Below are positions 24,001 through 32,333 of a stretch of 64,000 nt of DNA, one piece after another. Under the pieces are notes generated by a model that saw nothing but the letters and a program-made list of their open reading frames with translations, did not search any database and was not told where the DNA came from. The DNA is taken from positions 90,005 to 154,004 of the forward strand of contig SCVA01000057.1 of assembly GCA_004297005.1 (NCBI GenBank). Reading direction: 5' to 3'. Made by a program: the position numbers and the translations under genes. Source of the DNA: Nevskiaceae bacterium. GTDB taxonomy: Bacteria > Pseudomonadota > Gammaproteobacteria > Nevskiales > Nevskiaceae. Every line of letters begins with the position of its first letter. Positions within the stretch are counted from its first letter, which is position 1.

Positions 24001-24921
24001 TTGAAACGATCCCTGCTCTATCTCGCGCAACTCGCGGCGCTGCTGCTGTTCGCCTGGGCCATCGAGCACTGGTGGGGCTTCGCCCGCCTGCTGGCGCCCT
24101 GGTCGGCGGTGCCGCTGGCCCTGGTGCTGCTGGTGGTACTGGCGCAGCTCGCCAGCTACTCGCTCCGCGCGCTCCGGATCTACCTGGCCGAGCCGGCGAT
24201 CCCGCGCGGTCGCTGGCTGGACTGCCTGCGGCTGATCCTGCTCAACAATGCGCTGAACCTGATATTGCCGGCGCGCACCGGCGAGGCCAGCTTCCCGCTG
24301 CTGTTGCAGCGCTGGTTCGGGGTCGATCTGGCCCACGGCGCCGGCACCCTGCTGTGGTTGCGCCTGCTCGACCTCAATGTGCTGGCGGCCCTCGCCGCCG
24401 CGACCCTGGGTCCGCGACTCTGGGCGGCGCCCGGCCCGGACGGCTGGTACGCACTGGCCCTGTTGATCGCCAGCCTGCCCCTGCTGGCTCCGGTCGTGCA
24501 GCGCGTCCTGGCAAAGCTGCTGGCCGATCGCGAGAACGGCGGCGCGCGGCTGCTGCGCCGGCTGCTGGGCGGCGTGCCGCAGCGCACCGGCCAGGTCGGC
24601 CTGGATCTCCTGCTGAGCTGGAGCGCCTGGGGTCTCAAGCTGGCGGCGCTGGCGGCGGTGTTCGCGTTGCTCGCCGGGCTGCCGGCCGCGCAGGCGCTGC
24701 TGGGCGCCATCGGCGGTGACCTCTCCACCGTGCTGCCGATCCACACGCCGGGCGGCTTCGGCACCTACGAGGCCGGCGTGATCGCCCTGGTGTCGCCGTT
24801 CGCCGCGCCCAGCCCGGCGCTGCTGGCGGCGGCGGTGAACCTGCATCTGCTGGTGCTGGGCGTCGCGCTCGCCGCCGGCGCCCTGGCCTGGCTGGGCCGC
24901 CGCGACCCTGTGAGACAATAG
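24001..24921 (+). CDS. UPF0104/LPG_synthase_TM-type integral membrane protein
   Basis: The 306-residue protein has about eight membrane helices and the segment LSTVLPIHTPGGFGTYEAGVI, which is the PGGFGxxE signature of the lysylphosphatidylglycerol-synthase transmembrane (flippase-like) family. These proteins often accompany polyprenyl-phosphate glycosyltransferases and are thought to move lipid-linked molecules. The apparent start is TTG at 24001 with no clear ribosome-binding site, so the N terminus is uncertain. It is divergent from dnaX and 28 bp upstream of a GT2 gene. Confidence 0.8.
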   Translation: MKRSLLYLAQLAALLLFAWAIEHWWGFARLLAPWSAVPLALVLLVVLAQLASYSLRALRIYLAEPAIPRGRWLDCLRLILLNNALNLILPARTGEASFPLLLQRWFGVDLAHGAGTLLWLRLLDLNVLAALAAATLGPRLWAAPGPDGWYALALLIASLPLLAPVVQRVLAKLLADRENGGARLLRRLLGGVPQRTGQVGLDLLLSWSAWGLKLAALAAVFALLAGLPAAQALLGAIGGDLSTVLPIHTPGGFGTYEAGVIALVSPFAAPSPALLAAAVNLHLLVLGVALAAGALAWLGRRDPVRQ

Positions 24922-24949
24922 GCCGTTCCCAACTGCCCTCCTGACCGCA

Positions 24950-25978
24950 ATGACCGCACCGCGCCTGTCCGTCGTGATTCCGATGTACAAGGAACAGGAC
25001 AACGTCGCCCCGATGCTGAAAGGCGTCCACGACGGCCTGGCCGGCTACTCCGGCGAGTGGGAGCTGATCGTCGTTGACGACGGCTCCAGCGACCAGACCG
25101 GCCCGCGCCTGATGAAGGCGGCCGAGGAATACGGCCCGCATGTCCGGGTCATCCGCTTCGCCCGCAACCACGGCCAGACTGCCGCCATGCAGGCCGGCAT
25201 CGACGCCGCCCGCGGCGAAATCATCGCCACCCTGGATGGCGATCTGCAGAACGACCCGGGCGACATCCCGATGATGGTCGAGGAACTCCTGGCCCGCGAT
25301 CTCGACCTGTTGGCTGGCAAGCGCGCCAACCGCCAGGACGCCCTGGTCAGCCGCAAGCTGCCCAGCAAGATCGCCAACCGGCTGATCGCCAAGGTCACCG
25401 GCGTCAACCTCACCGACTACGGCTGCTCGCTGAAGATCTACCGCTCCGAGGTGATCAAGAAGGTGCGCCTGTACGGCGAGATGCACCGCTTCATCCCGGT
25501 GTGGGCGGCGATGGTCACCTCGCCCAACCGCATCGACGAAGTGCCGGTGCGCCACTACGCGCGCCAGTTCGGCGCCAGCAAGTACGGCATCTCGCGCACC
25601 TTCCGGGTCGTCCTCGACCTGTTGACGGTGTTCTTCTTCATGCGCTTCCAGGCCCGGCCGGGGCACTTCTTCGGCGTCATCGGCCTGAGCTTCGGCCTGG
25701 TCGGCGGTCTGCTGATGAGCTGGCTGCTGTTCGTGAAGTTTGCGCTCGGCGAGAACATCGGCGGCCGTCCGCTGCTCCTGGTCTCGATCCTGCTGCTGGT
25801 GTTCTCGATCCAGTTCATCACCACCGGCGTGGTGGCGGAAATGCTGTCCCGCATCTTCTACCAGAACGAACCGCGGGTGGCCTTCCTGCGCGAAACCGGC
25901 GAGGCCCAGCCGGCCAGCTGGCACTCGCCTTCGGCGGCTCCGGCGATCAGCACGATCCCCAGCAACCAGCCGGTCTGA
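24950..25978 (+). CDS. GT2 glycosyltransferase, polyprenyl-phosphate type (ArnC/GtrB/DPM1-like)
   Basis: The 342-residue protein has a cytoplasmic GT-A domain with VVDDGSSDQT, the metal-binding ATLDGDLQNDP, and LTDYGCSLKIYR. Two C-terminal membrane helices (about 230-250 and 265-290) complete the architecture shared by ArnC, GtrB and dolichyl-phosphate mannose synthase. Such enzymes move a sugar from a nucleotide to undecaprenyl phosphate on the inner face of the inner membrane. The next gene, 7 bp downstream, is an ArnT-like transferase that would use the product. The sugar cannot be deduced. Confidence 0.9.
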   Translation: MTAPRLSVVIPMYKEQDNVAPMLKGVHDGLAGYSGEWELIVVDDGSSDQTGPRLMKAAEEYGPHVRVIRFARNHGQTAAMQAGIDAARGEIIATLDGDLQNDPGDIPMMVEELLARDLDLLAGKRANRQDALVSRKLPSKIANRLIAKVTGVNLTDYGCSLKIYRSEVIKKVRLYGEMHRFIPVWAAMVTSPNRIDEVPVRHYARQFGASKYGISRTFRVVLDLLTVFFFMRFQARPGHFFGVIGLSFGLVGGLLMSWLLFVKFALGENIGGRPLLLVSILLLVFSIQFITTGVVAEMLSRIFYQNEPRVAFLRETGEAQPASWHSPSAAPAISTIPSNQPV

Positions 25979-25985
25979 GGTCGCG

Positions 25986-27527
25986 ATGTCGCGCCAGCAC
26001 TGGCTGCTGTTCGCACTCGCCCTGTTCTGCGGTTACTGGCTCAACAGTTGGGCGGTGCCGCTGTTCGATCTCGACGAGGGCGCCTTCAGCGAGGCCACCC
26101 GCGAGATGTTCGCTCGCGGCGACTTCCTGATGACCTATCTGGACGGCGAGCCGCGCTACGACAAGCCGATCCTGATCTACTGGCTGCAGGCCGCCAGCGT
26201 CGCCCTGCTCGGCTGGAGCGAGTTCGCCCTGCGCCTGCCCTCGATGATCGCCGCCAGCCTCTGGGCCTGGGCGGTCTACCGCTTCACCCGCGAAGTCGGC
26301 GGCGGCTCCCACGAAAAAGGCCTGTTCGCCGCCGGCAGTCTGGCGCTGTCGCTGATCCCCGGACTGATCGGCCACGCCGCCACCGCCGACGCCCTGCTCA
26401 ACCTGTTGCTGGCGCTGTCGCTGCTGGACCTCTGGCGCTGGCTCGATCAGCCGCGTCGGCTCGTGCTGCTGCGCGTTTACCTCTGGATCGGCCTGGGCCT
26501 GCTGACCAAGGGCCCGGTGGCAGTGGCGCTGCCAATCATGGTGATGGTCCCGTTCGCTGCCTTGCATGGCCGCTGGCGCGAGGGCCTGAAGGCTGCCTTC
26601 TACGTGCCCGGCTGGCTGCTGGCGCTGGCGGTGTTCCTGCCCTGGGCGGTGCTGCTGACGCTGCGCGACGGCGGCGAGTTCTTCCGCCACTTCCTGCTCG
26701 AGCACAATGTCAGCCGCTACTCCGACACCATGGAGAGCCACGGCGGCCACCTCTGGTACTACGCCGCCTTTTTGCCGCTGATCGTGCTGCCGTTCAGTGC
26801 CTGGCTGGTGCCGGCGCTGGCCAGCGCCAGGCGCTGGAAGAGCGAACCGCTCACCAGCTATCTGCTGGTCTGGTTCGGCGGCGTGTTCCTGCTGTTCTCC
26901 ACCTCCGCCACCCAGCTGCCGCACTACCTGCTGTACGGCTGCACACCGCTGTTCGTGCTGTTCGGCCTGCACCACGAGGCCATCAGCCGGCGCTGGTTGG
27001 CGCTGCTGCCGGCGGCGATCTTCCTGATCCTGTTGCTGGCCCTGCCCAGCCTGTTGCCGCTGTTCCCGCCGCCCGAGCACCGGCTCTACGAGCGCGGTCT
27101 GGTGGCGCTGATCCAGGCCGCGGTCACTCCGAGCTACTACCTAGCCTGCGGTGGCGCGCTGCTGCTCCTGCTGGTCACCGCCTTCCGCCCGCAACTGCCG
27201 GCCTGGCAGGCCACCCTGCGCGCCGGCCTGGCGGTCGCCATCGCCGCCTGGGGCGGCGTGCTGCCCCTGCTCGCCAACGGCCAGCAGTGGCCGGTGAAAC
27301 TGGCCGGCCTCAAGGCCAAGGAACTCGGCCTGCCCGCCGTCGCCTACCGTATTCACATGCCCAGCTTCAGTGTCTACCGAGAAGCCGAGACCCCGCACCG
27401 CACCCCGGTCAGCGGCGAGCTCGCCTTCACCCGCGTCGACCGCCTGGCAGACCTGCAAACCGAAGTCGCTCGCCCGCTGGCGATCGAATACCAGGCCGGC
27501 GGCATCGTGCTGGTGCGAGTGGAATAG
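25986..27527 (+). CDS. ArnT/PMT-family (GT83-like) lipid-linked glycosyltransferase
   Basis: The 513-residue multispanning protein begins with a membrane helix and has the periplasmic loop FDLDEGAFSEATREMFARGDF. The acidic DEG with the following EPRYDKPILIYW is the catalytic and signature region of ArnT and protein O-mannosyltransferases. These enzymes transfer a sugar from undecaprenyl phosphate to lipid A, LPS or protein in the periplasm. A periplasmic C-terminal tail of about 70 residues follows the last helix. It closes a three-gene unit with the UPF0104 and GT2 genes. The ATG at 25986 is chosen over frame extensions inside the upstream gene. Confidence 0.88.
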   Translation: MSRQHWLLFALALFCGYWLNSWAVPLFDLDEGAFSEATREMFARGDFLMTYLDGEPRYDKPILIYWLQAASVALLGWSEFALRLPSMIAASLWAWAVYRFTREVGGGSHEKGLFAAGSLALSLIPGLIGHAATADALLNLLLALSLLDLWRWLDQPRRLVLLRVYLWIGLGLLTKGPVAVALPIMVMVPFAALHGRWREGLKAAFYVPGWLLALAVFLPWAVLLTLRDGGEFFRHFLLEHNVSRYSDTMESHGGHLWYYAAFLPLIVLPFSAWLVPALASARRWKSEPLTSYLLVWFGGVFLLFSTSATQLPHYLLYGCTPLFVLFGLHHEAISRRWLALLPAAIFLILLLALPSLLPLFPPPEHRLYERGLVALIQAAVTPSYYLACGGALLLLLVTAFRPQLPAWQATLRAGLAVAIAAWGGVLPLLANGQQWPVKLAGLKAKELGLPAVAYRIHMPSFSVYREAETPHRTPVSGELAFTRVDRLADLQTEVARPLAIEYQAGGIVLVRVE

Positions 27528-27617
27528 CGCCAACGCCCTACTCCGTTCCTCACTCGCAAGGGGAGGAAGCCAAACGCCGAAGCACGCAAAAGTAGAGGCG
27601 AGACCTTTTCGGCCTGG

Positions 27618-27780
27618 ATTGGCGTAGCGAGCATTGCGAAGTCCGCGCTGCGGCGCGCGGAGCGCGTCGGCGGCAGAAACGCCAAAGCCCTGAATTGGCG
27701 TAGCGAGCATTTGGGAGCCCGCGTTTCGCCACGCGGAGCGGCCTTACTGGCCGTGAGCATGGCGAAACGCGGGATCCCAA
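27618..27780. repeat. Short direct and inverted repeats between glycosyltransferase gene and ffs
   Basis: ATTGGCGTAGCGAGCATT occurs twice (27618-27635 and 27694-27711). Directly after the second copy is a 21-bp inverted repeat with one mismatch (27711-27731 with 27760-27780, core CCCGCGTTTCGCCA), enclosing an inner CGGCC-ttact-GGCCG hairpin. The 27528-27810 gap has no recognisable gene, and the pattern resembles REP-type intergenic elements. Confidence 0.7.
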
Positions 27781-27810
27781 AGCGCAGTAGCCAAGGCAGG
27801 GCTTTGGAGG

Positions 27811-27914
27811 GATTCGCGCCGACTTGCCCCGGCACCCAGCTGCACCGCTGCCGTTGCTCCCTTCCGGGCCTGGCGGGGTTCACGGCTCACCGTCGCGGGG
27901 GGCCGGCGCGAATC
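27811..27914 (-). ncRNA. ffs: Signal recognition particle 4.5S RNA
   Basis: The minus strand carries the near-invariant SRP domain IV: GTGAACCCCGCCAGG followed by CCCGGAAGGGAGCAACGGCAG, with the GGAA tetraloop and the symmetric and asymmetric internal loops that bind Ffh. The ends pair over 11 bp (GATTCGCGCCG, 27904-27914, with 27811-27821), which fixes the boundaries at about 104 nt. The RNA works with Ffh to target membrane proteins. Weak promoter-like sequence (GACAAT) is present just upstream on the minus strand. Confidence 0.95.
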
Positions 27915-28083
27915 GCGGCTATTGTCGCACGAAGGCACCGGGTTTGACTGGCTTGGCTACTCCGACAAGCCAGAGCGCGCGGCAGCCAGTACCGCAACGC
28001 AACATTATGGTATCGTGCCATCACTCGCTGTAATCGTCGCCGGCATAGACCGGCACGGCGCGAGCAACCACCCGGAGACCCCC

Positions 28084-29583
28084 ATGGCATTCGACGCACA
28101 GCTCCCGGACGACGGCGCGCCGCTGTCCACCCTGATCATCGGCACCGGCTTTGCCGGCCTCGGCATGGCGATCCGCCTCAAGCAGGAGGGCCAGAGCGAC
28201 TTCCTGGTACTGGAACGCGCCCAGGGCGTCGGCGGCACCTGGCGCGACAACACCTACCCCGGCTGCGCCTGTGACGTGCAGTCGCACCTCTATTCCTTCT
28301 CCTTCGAGCCCAACCCGGCCTGGTCGCGGATGTTCGCGCCGCAGCCGGAGATCAAGAGCTACCTCGAGCACTGCGCTGACAAGTACGGCCTGGCGCCGCA
28401 CCTGCGTTTCGGCGCCGACGTGGTCGAAGCGCGCTACGACGAGGCCGCGCAGCTCTGGCAGGTGAAGACCCGCGACGGCCGTCGCTTCCAGGCCCGCGCC
28501 CTGGTCGCCGGCCTGGGCGGTCTGTCCACGCCCGCCTATCCCGAGTTGAAGGGCATCGCCACGTTCAAGGGCAAGGCCTTCCACTCCGCCGAGTGGGACC
28601 ACGGCTACGACTTCCGCGGCAAGCGGGTGGCGGTGATCGGCACCGGCGCCTCGGCGATCCAGTTCGTGCCGCAGCTGCAGAAACTCGCCGGCCAGGTCGA
28701 CCTCTACCAGCGGACGCCACCCTGGATCATGCCCAAGCCCGACCGCCGCATCAGCGCCCTGGAGCAGCGGCTGTTCAAGCGCCTGCCGCAGGCGCAGCGC
28801 GCGATCCGCGAGGCGATCTACTGGTCGCTGGAAGGCCGGGTACTGGGCTTCGTGCTCAACCCCAAGGCGATGAAGCTGCCGGAGCTCTTGGCTCGCCGGC
28901 ACATCCGCAAGCAGATCAAGGACCCGGCGCTGCGCGCAAAAGTCACCCCCGACTTCGCCTTCGGCTGCAAGCGGGTGCTGATCTCCGACGACTACTACCC
29001 GGCGCTTTCGCAGGCCAATGTCGAGGTCATCAGCACCGGCATCCGCGAGGTCAAGGCCCACAGCATCGTCACCAGCGACGGGGCCGAGCGGCCGGTGGAC
29101 TGCATCGTCTACGGCACCGGCTTCAAGGCCCAGGACCCGCTGCCGCGCGGCGCCATCTTCGGCCGCCAGGGACTGGACCTGCTCGATGCCTGGAAGGACG
29201 GGCCGGAGGCCTATCTCGGCACCAGCATCCACGGCTTCCCCAACCTGTTCATGCTGGTGGGCCCCAACACCGGCCTCGGCCATAGCTCGATGGTCTACAT
29301 GATCGAGTCGCAGATCGCCTACGTCCTGGACGCGCTCAAGACGATGCGACGCGAAAACCTGCGTGAAATCGAAGTGAAGGACCACGTGCAAGCCCGCTAC
29401 AACCAGGGACTGCAAAAGCAGTTGGGCAAGGCCATCTGGGCCAGCGGCTGCAAGAGCTGGTACGTGAACGCCAGCGGCAAGAACACCACTCTCTGGCCGG
29501 GTTTCACCTTCCGCTTCCGTCAGGCGACCAGGCACTTCAAACTGGGCGACTACCGCGTGAGCCGCGTTACTGAAACGGCCTGA
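28084..29583 (+). CDS. FAD-dependent Baeyer-Villiger-type monooxygenase
   Basis: The 499-residue flavoprotein has an N-terminal FAD fold GTGFAGLG (20-27), the Baeyer-Villiger fingerprint FKGKAFHSAEWD (161-172) and a second dinucleotide motif VIGTGASA (about 183-190) for NADPH. GGTWRDNTYPGCACDV is also typical of class B enzymes. They insert oxygen into ketones or oxidise heteroatoms using O2. An SDR follows 30 bp downstream, so an alcohol-to-ketone-to-ester route is plausible. The substrate is unknown. The ATG at 28084 has a GGAG site; earlier in-frame sequence overlaps the ffs region. Confidence 0.9.
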   Translation: MAFDAQLPDDGAPLSTLIIGTGFAGLGMAIRLKQEGQSDFLVLERAQGVGGTWRDNTYPGCACDVQSHLYSFSFEPNPAWSRMFAPQPEIKSYLEHCADKYGLAPHLRFGADVVEARYDEAAQLWQVKTRDGRRFQARALVAGLGGLSTPAYPELKGIATFKGKAFHSAEWDHGYDFRGKRVAVIGTGASAIQFVPQLQKLAGQVDLYQRTPPWIMPKPDRRISALEQRLFKRLPQAQRAIREAIYWSLEGRVLGFVLNPKAMKLPELLARRHIRKQIKDPALRAKVTPDFAFGCKRVLISDDYYPALSQANVEVISTGIREVKAHSIVTSDGAERPVDCIVYGTGFKAQDPLPRGAIFGRQGLDLLDAWKDGPEAYLGTSIHGFPNLFMLVGPNTGLGHSSMVYMIESQIAYVLDALKTMRRENLREIEVKDHVQARYNQGLQKQLGKAIWASGCKSWYVNASGKNTTLWPGFTFRFRQATRHFKLGDYRVSRVTETA

Positions 29584-29613
29584 TTACAAACCCCATAGAA
29601 ACCTGAGGAGTCC

Positions 29614-30459
29614 ATGAAGTCATTCCAGAACAAGGTCGCCGCGATCACCGGCGCCGGATCCGGCATCGGTCGCGCGCTGGCGATCAATCTCGCTGACCAG
29701 GGCTGCGCGCTGGCACTGTCCGACGTCAACAGCGCCGGCCTCGCCGAAACCGCCAAGGCCTGCGAGGCCAAGGGCGTCAAGGTGACGCAGACCAAGGTGG
29801 ATGTCGCCAACCGCGATGCCATCTACGCCTGGGCCGAGGCCAGCGCCAAGGCGCACGGCCAGATCAACCTGATCTTCAACAACGCCGGCGTCGCCCTAGG
29901 CGCGGCGGTGGACGGCATGAAGTTCGAGGACTTCCGCTGGATCATGGACATCAATTTCTGGGGCGTGGTGCACGGCACCCAGGCCTTCCTGCCCCATCTG
30001 AAGGCCTCCGGCGATGGCCACATCGTCAACATCTCCAGCATCTTCGGGATCATCGGCGTGCCCAGCCAATCGGCCTACAACGCCAGCAAGTTCGCGGTGC
30101 GCGGCTTCACCGAGGCGCTGCGCATGGAACTGGACCTGGCCAAGAGCCCGGTCTCCACCACCTGCGTGCATCCCGGCGGCATCAAGACCAACATCGCCCG
30201 CGCGGCGCGCTTCGACGACAACATGAAGGCGCTGATCGGCCAGGAAGCCGAGCAGGGCAAGGCGCAGTTCGAGAAGATGTTCATCACCACGCCGGAAACC
30301 GCGGCGGCGACCATACTCAGAGGCGTGCGCCGCAATTCCCGGCGGGTACTGATCGGGCCGGACGCGGTGGTGGTGGACCTCATGCAGCGCCTGCTGCCGA
30401 CCGGCTACCAGAAGCTGATCAGCCTCGGCACCAAGCTGCAACTGAGCAAGAAGAAGTAA
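29614..30459 (+). CDS. Short-chain dehydrogenase/reductase
   Basis: The 281-residue classical SDR has the NAD(P) motif TGAGSGIG (12-19), NNAG, and the catalytic YNASK (Tyr155, Lys159) preceded by the serine of NISS. It is closest in layout to SDRs that accompany Baeyer-Villiger enzymes, such as those in the mycobacterial mymA region, and to SadH-like proteins. A GAGGAG site precedes the ATG. It probably shares a transcript with the upstream monooxygenase. Confidence 0.92.
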   Translation: MKSFQNKVAAITGAGSGIGRALAINLADQGCALALSDVNSAGLAETAKACEAKGVKVTQTKVDVANRDAIYAWAEASAKAHGQINLIFNNAGVALGAAVDGMKFEDFRWIMDINFWGVVHGTQAFLPHLKASGDGHIVNISSIFGIIGVPSQSAYNASKFAVRGFTEALRMELDLAKSPVSTTCVHPGGIKTNIARAARFDDNMKALIGQEAEQGKAQFEKMFITTPETAAATILRGVRRNSRRVLIGPDAVVVDLMQRLLPTGYQKLISLGTKLQLSKKK

Positions 30460-30485
30460 GGCCGGCTGGCAACGCGTGGCGCTGG

Positions 30486-31298
30486 CTAGCCAGCGCCACG
30501 CTGCTTATTCGACATCTGCTCCAGCACCGTCGCCAGGCGGTCGCCAAGATGCTTGTTGGCGGCGATCTCCATCGCCCGCGCCACTTCCGCGTGCACCGCC
30601 ATCTCCACCAGCGGCCGCAAGCGCCAGATGATCTCGCCCAGCTTGGGCACGTCTTCCTTGGGCGGCAGGCCGCTGCCGTACTTGTCGAAGATGTAGTGCT
30701 CGACCAGACGCACCATCTCGTCGGCGGCGCGCTCGACGTTGGCACGCAGGCCCGCCACCACGTCCAGCATCTCGTCGAGCGGAATGCCGACGCTGACCAG
30801 CTCGGCTCCGGCCTGCAGGGTACGCGGTGAGGGCGCGACGAAGCGGGCGCCCTGCTGCTTGATGATGCCCAACTCATTGGCCTTGACGATCCAGGACAAC
30901 TCAAAGCGGCCACCAAACAGCTTCACCAGGTCGATCAACGAGTAATAGGCCGGCGTCTCGTCGGTCCAGGGGCTAGACACCGCCGACTCCAGGCCGATCA
31001 GGCCGGCGATGTCCTGCCCGCGCTCCCAGGCTTCGAGCAGCTCGCCGATGCTGGCCAGGGTGTAGCCCCGGTGCAGCAGGTGACCGATGATGCGCAGGCG
31101 TGACAGATGCGCTTCGTCGTAAACCCCGGTGCGTCCGCGCCGCTCCGGCGGCGGAATCAGGCCGCGATCCTGGTAGGCGCGGACATTGCGCACCGTGGTC
31201 TTGGCGGCGCGCGCCAGATCGTCGATGGAATACTCCGCCGGTTTGCGCGGCTCTTCCGCATCCGCGGCGGCTTTGTTCTTCTTGTTCAGCGGCTTCAT
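30486..31298 (-). CDS. MerR-family transcriptional regulator
   Basis: The 270-residue protein has an N-terminal winged-helix domain (about 20-90) with YSIDDLARAAKTTVRNVRAYQDRGLIPPPERRG, the MerR recognition pattern. A long effector domain of about 170 residues contains no cysteine metal site, so an organic ligand is likelier than a metal. It lies 19 bp downstream of the alpha/beta hydrolase gene on the same strand and is probably co-transcribed. Its likely targets are the divergent promoters at 32.2-32.3 kb (inference). Confidence 0.88.
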   Translation of the reverse strand: MKPLNKKNKAAADAEEPRKPAEYSIDDLARAAKTTVRNVRAYQDRGLIPPPERRGRTGVYDEAHLSRLRIIGHLLHRGYTLASIGELLEAWERGQDIAGLIGLESAVSSPWTDETPAYYSLIDLVKLFGGRFELSWIVKANELGIIKQQGARFVAPSPRTLQAGAELVSVGIPLDEMLDVVAGLRANVERAADEMVRLVEHYIFDKYGSGLPPKEDVPKLGEIIWRLRPLVEMAVHAEVARAMEIAANKHLGDRLATVLEQMSNKQRGAG

Positions 31299-31317
31299 GC
31301 TCGCATCATAACGACCT

Positions 31318-32259
31318 CTAGCCGGTACGCCGAGCCTCCTGCGCGCGCACAAAGTCGCGCACCAAGTCGGCCAGTTTTTCCGGCTGCGCCAGTGGCTGCC
31401 AGTGACCACCGCTCAGCCCCCGGATCTGCACTTGCGGCAGTCGCGACGCGCTCCGCGCCATCAGCGCCCGCAGGAACTCCGCCGAGACATAGGGATCGTC
31501 GCGGGCAATCAGCAGCTGCACCGGCAGTTTCACCGTGCGCGGCTGCGGCTGGCTCAGGCGCACGGGAAAATTAGCGCGGTACATGCGGACGCCAGCGACG
31601 CCGTCCGCGGTCTGCGTCGCGGAGACCGGCACCGTCACCCGCTCCTGACGGCTGAGTAGCCGGTGCCAGACCCGTCCCAGACCGGCGCGCCACACCAGTG
31701 GCGCCAGTCCGGGCAACTGGAACAGGCCGATGTACCAGGAATGCAGCAACTGCCTGAGCAACGGGCCGGCCTCGTTCAGCCTCGCCTGCCCCCGCCGTAG
31801 CGCCTGCAGCCACTCGCCGACATGGTCGATGCAGGGGCCGGAGATCGAGGTGAAGCTGGCGAAGTAGCCCGGCGCGCTGTCGACTCCCAGGGCCTCCCAG
31901 CTCTGGATCGAACCCCAGTCGTGCGCGACCAGGTGCACCGGGCGCCCGGGGGAGACGGCTTCGACGACCGCGCGCAGATCGTCGGCCAGCAACTCGAGCC
32001 GGTAGTCGGCGACCAGGGTCGGGCGATCCGAGCGACCGGCGCCGCGCACGTCGTAGGTAATGACGTGGAACTCGCTCGCCAGCCGGACCGCCACCTCGTC
32101 CCAGACCGCCTGCTGGTCGGGATAGCCGTGTAGCAGCAGCACCGGCGGACTCGCTGCCCGGCCGCGCTGCCGAACCGCCAGACGCAAGGCTCCGGAGACC
32201 ACCCAGGAATCGCGGGGGAAATCCGAGCCCAATCCTTCATTTACATCATTTAATGGCAT
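31318..32259 (-). CDS. Alpha/beta hydrolase, epoxide-hydrolase/dehalogenase-like
   Basis: The fold is shown by LLLHGYPDQQAVWDEVA (oxyanion region), the nucleophile elbow VAHDWGSIQSW and the C-terminal GGHWQPLAQPE histidine. An Asp in place of Ser at the elbow (HDWG) is typical of epoxide hydrolases and haloalkane dehalogenases. Of four in-frame ATGs (32331, 32292, 32280, 32259) I chose the last, giving 313 residues, because none has a good ribosome-binding site and the longer versions overlap the divergent promoter region. It heads a probable operon with the MerR gene. Confidence 0.85.
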   Translation of the reverse strand: MPLNDVNEGLGSDFPRDSWVVSGALRLAVRQRGRAASPPVLLLHGYPDQQAVWDEVAVRLASEFHVITYDVRGAGRSDRPTLVADYRLELLADDLRAVVEAVSPGRPVHLVAHDWGSIQSWEALGVDSAPGYFASFTSISGPCIDHVGEWLQALRRGQARLNEAGPLLRQLLHSWYIGLFQLPGLAPLVWRAGLGRVWHRLLSRQERVTVPVSATQTADGVAGVRMYRANFPVRLSQPQPRTVKLPVQLLIARDDPYVSAEFLRALMARSASRLPQVQIRGLSGGHWQPLAQPEKLADLVRDFVRAQEARRTG

Positions 32260-32302
32260 CGTTGTGTTGATCTGCGGCATTCGTTGTGACATCGTTTGAT
32301 GT
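32243..32302. promoter_or_regulatory. Two related operator-like boxes in a divergent promoter
   Basis: ACATCATTTAATG (32243-32255) and ACATCGTTTGATGT (32289-32302) share the pattern ACATCRTTTRATG, and the second is an imperfect palindrome (ACATC-gttt-GATGT). They are 46 bp apart between the alpha/beta hydrolase and the PF10118 gene. The MerR protein encoded nearby is the obvious candidate to bind them, which is inference. If the hydrolase starts at 32259, the first box falls just inside its coding sequence. Confidence 0.5.
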
Positions 32303-32333
32303 AACAGTACCACCGACATCAAAGGAGTCAAAC

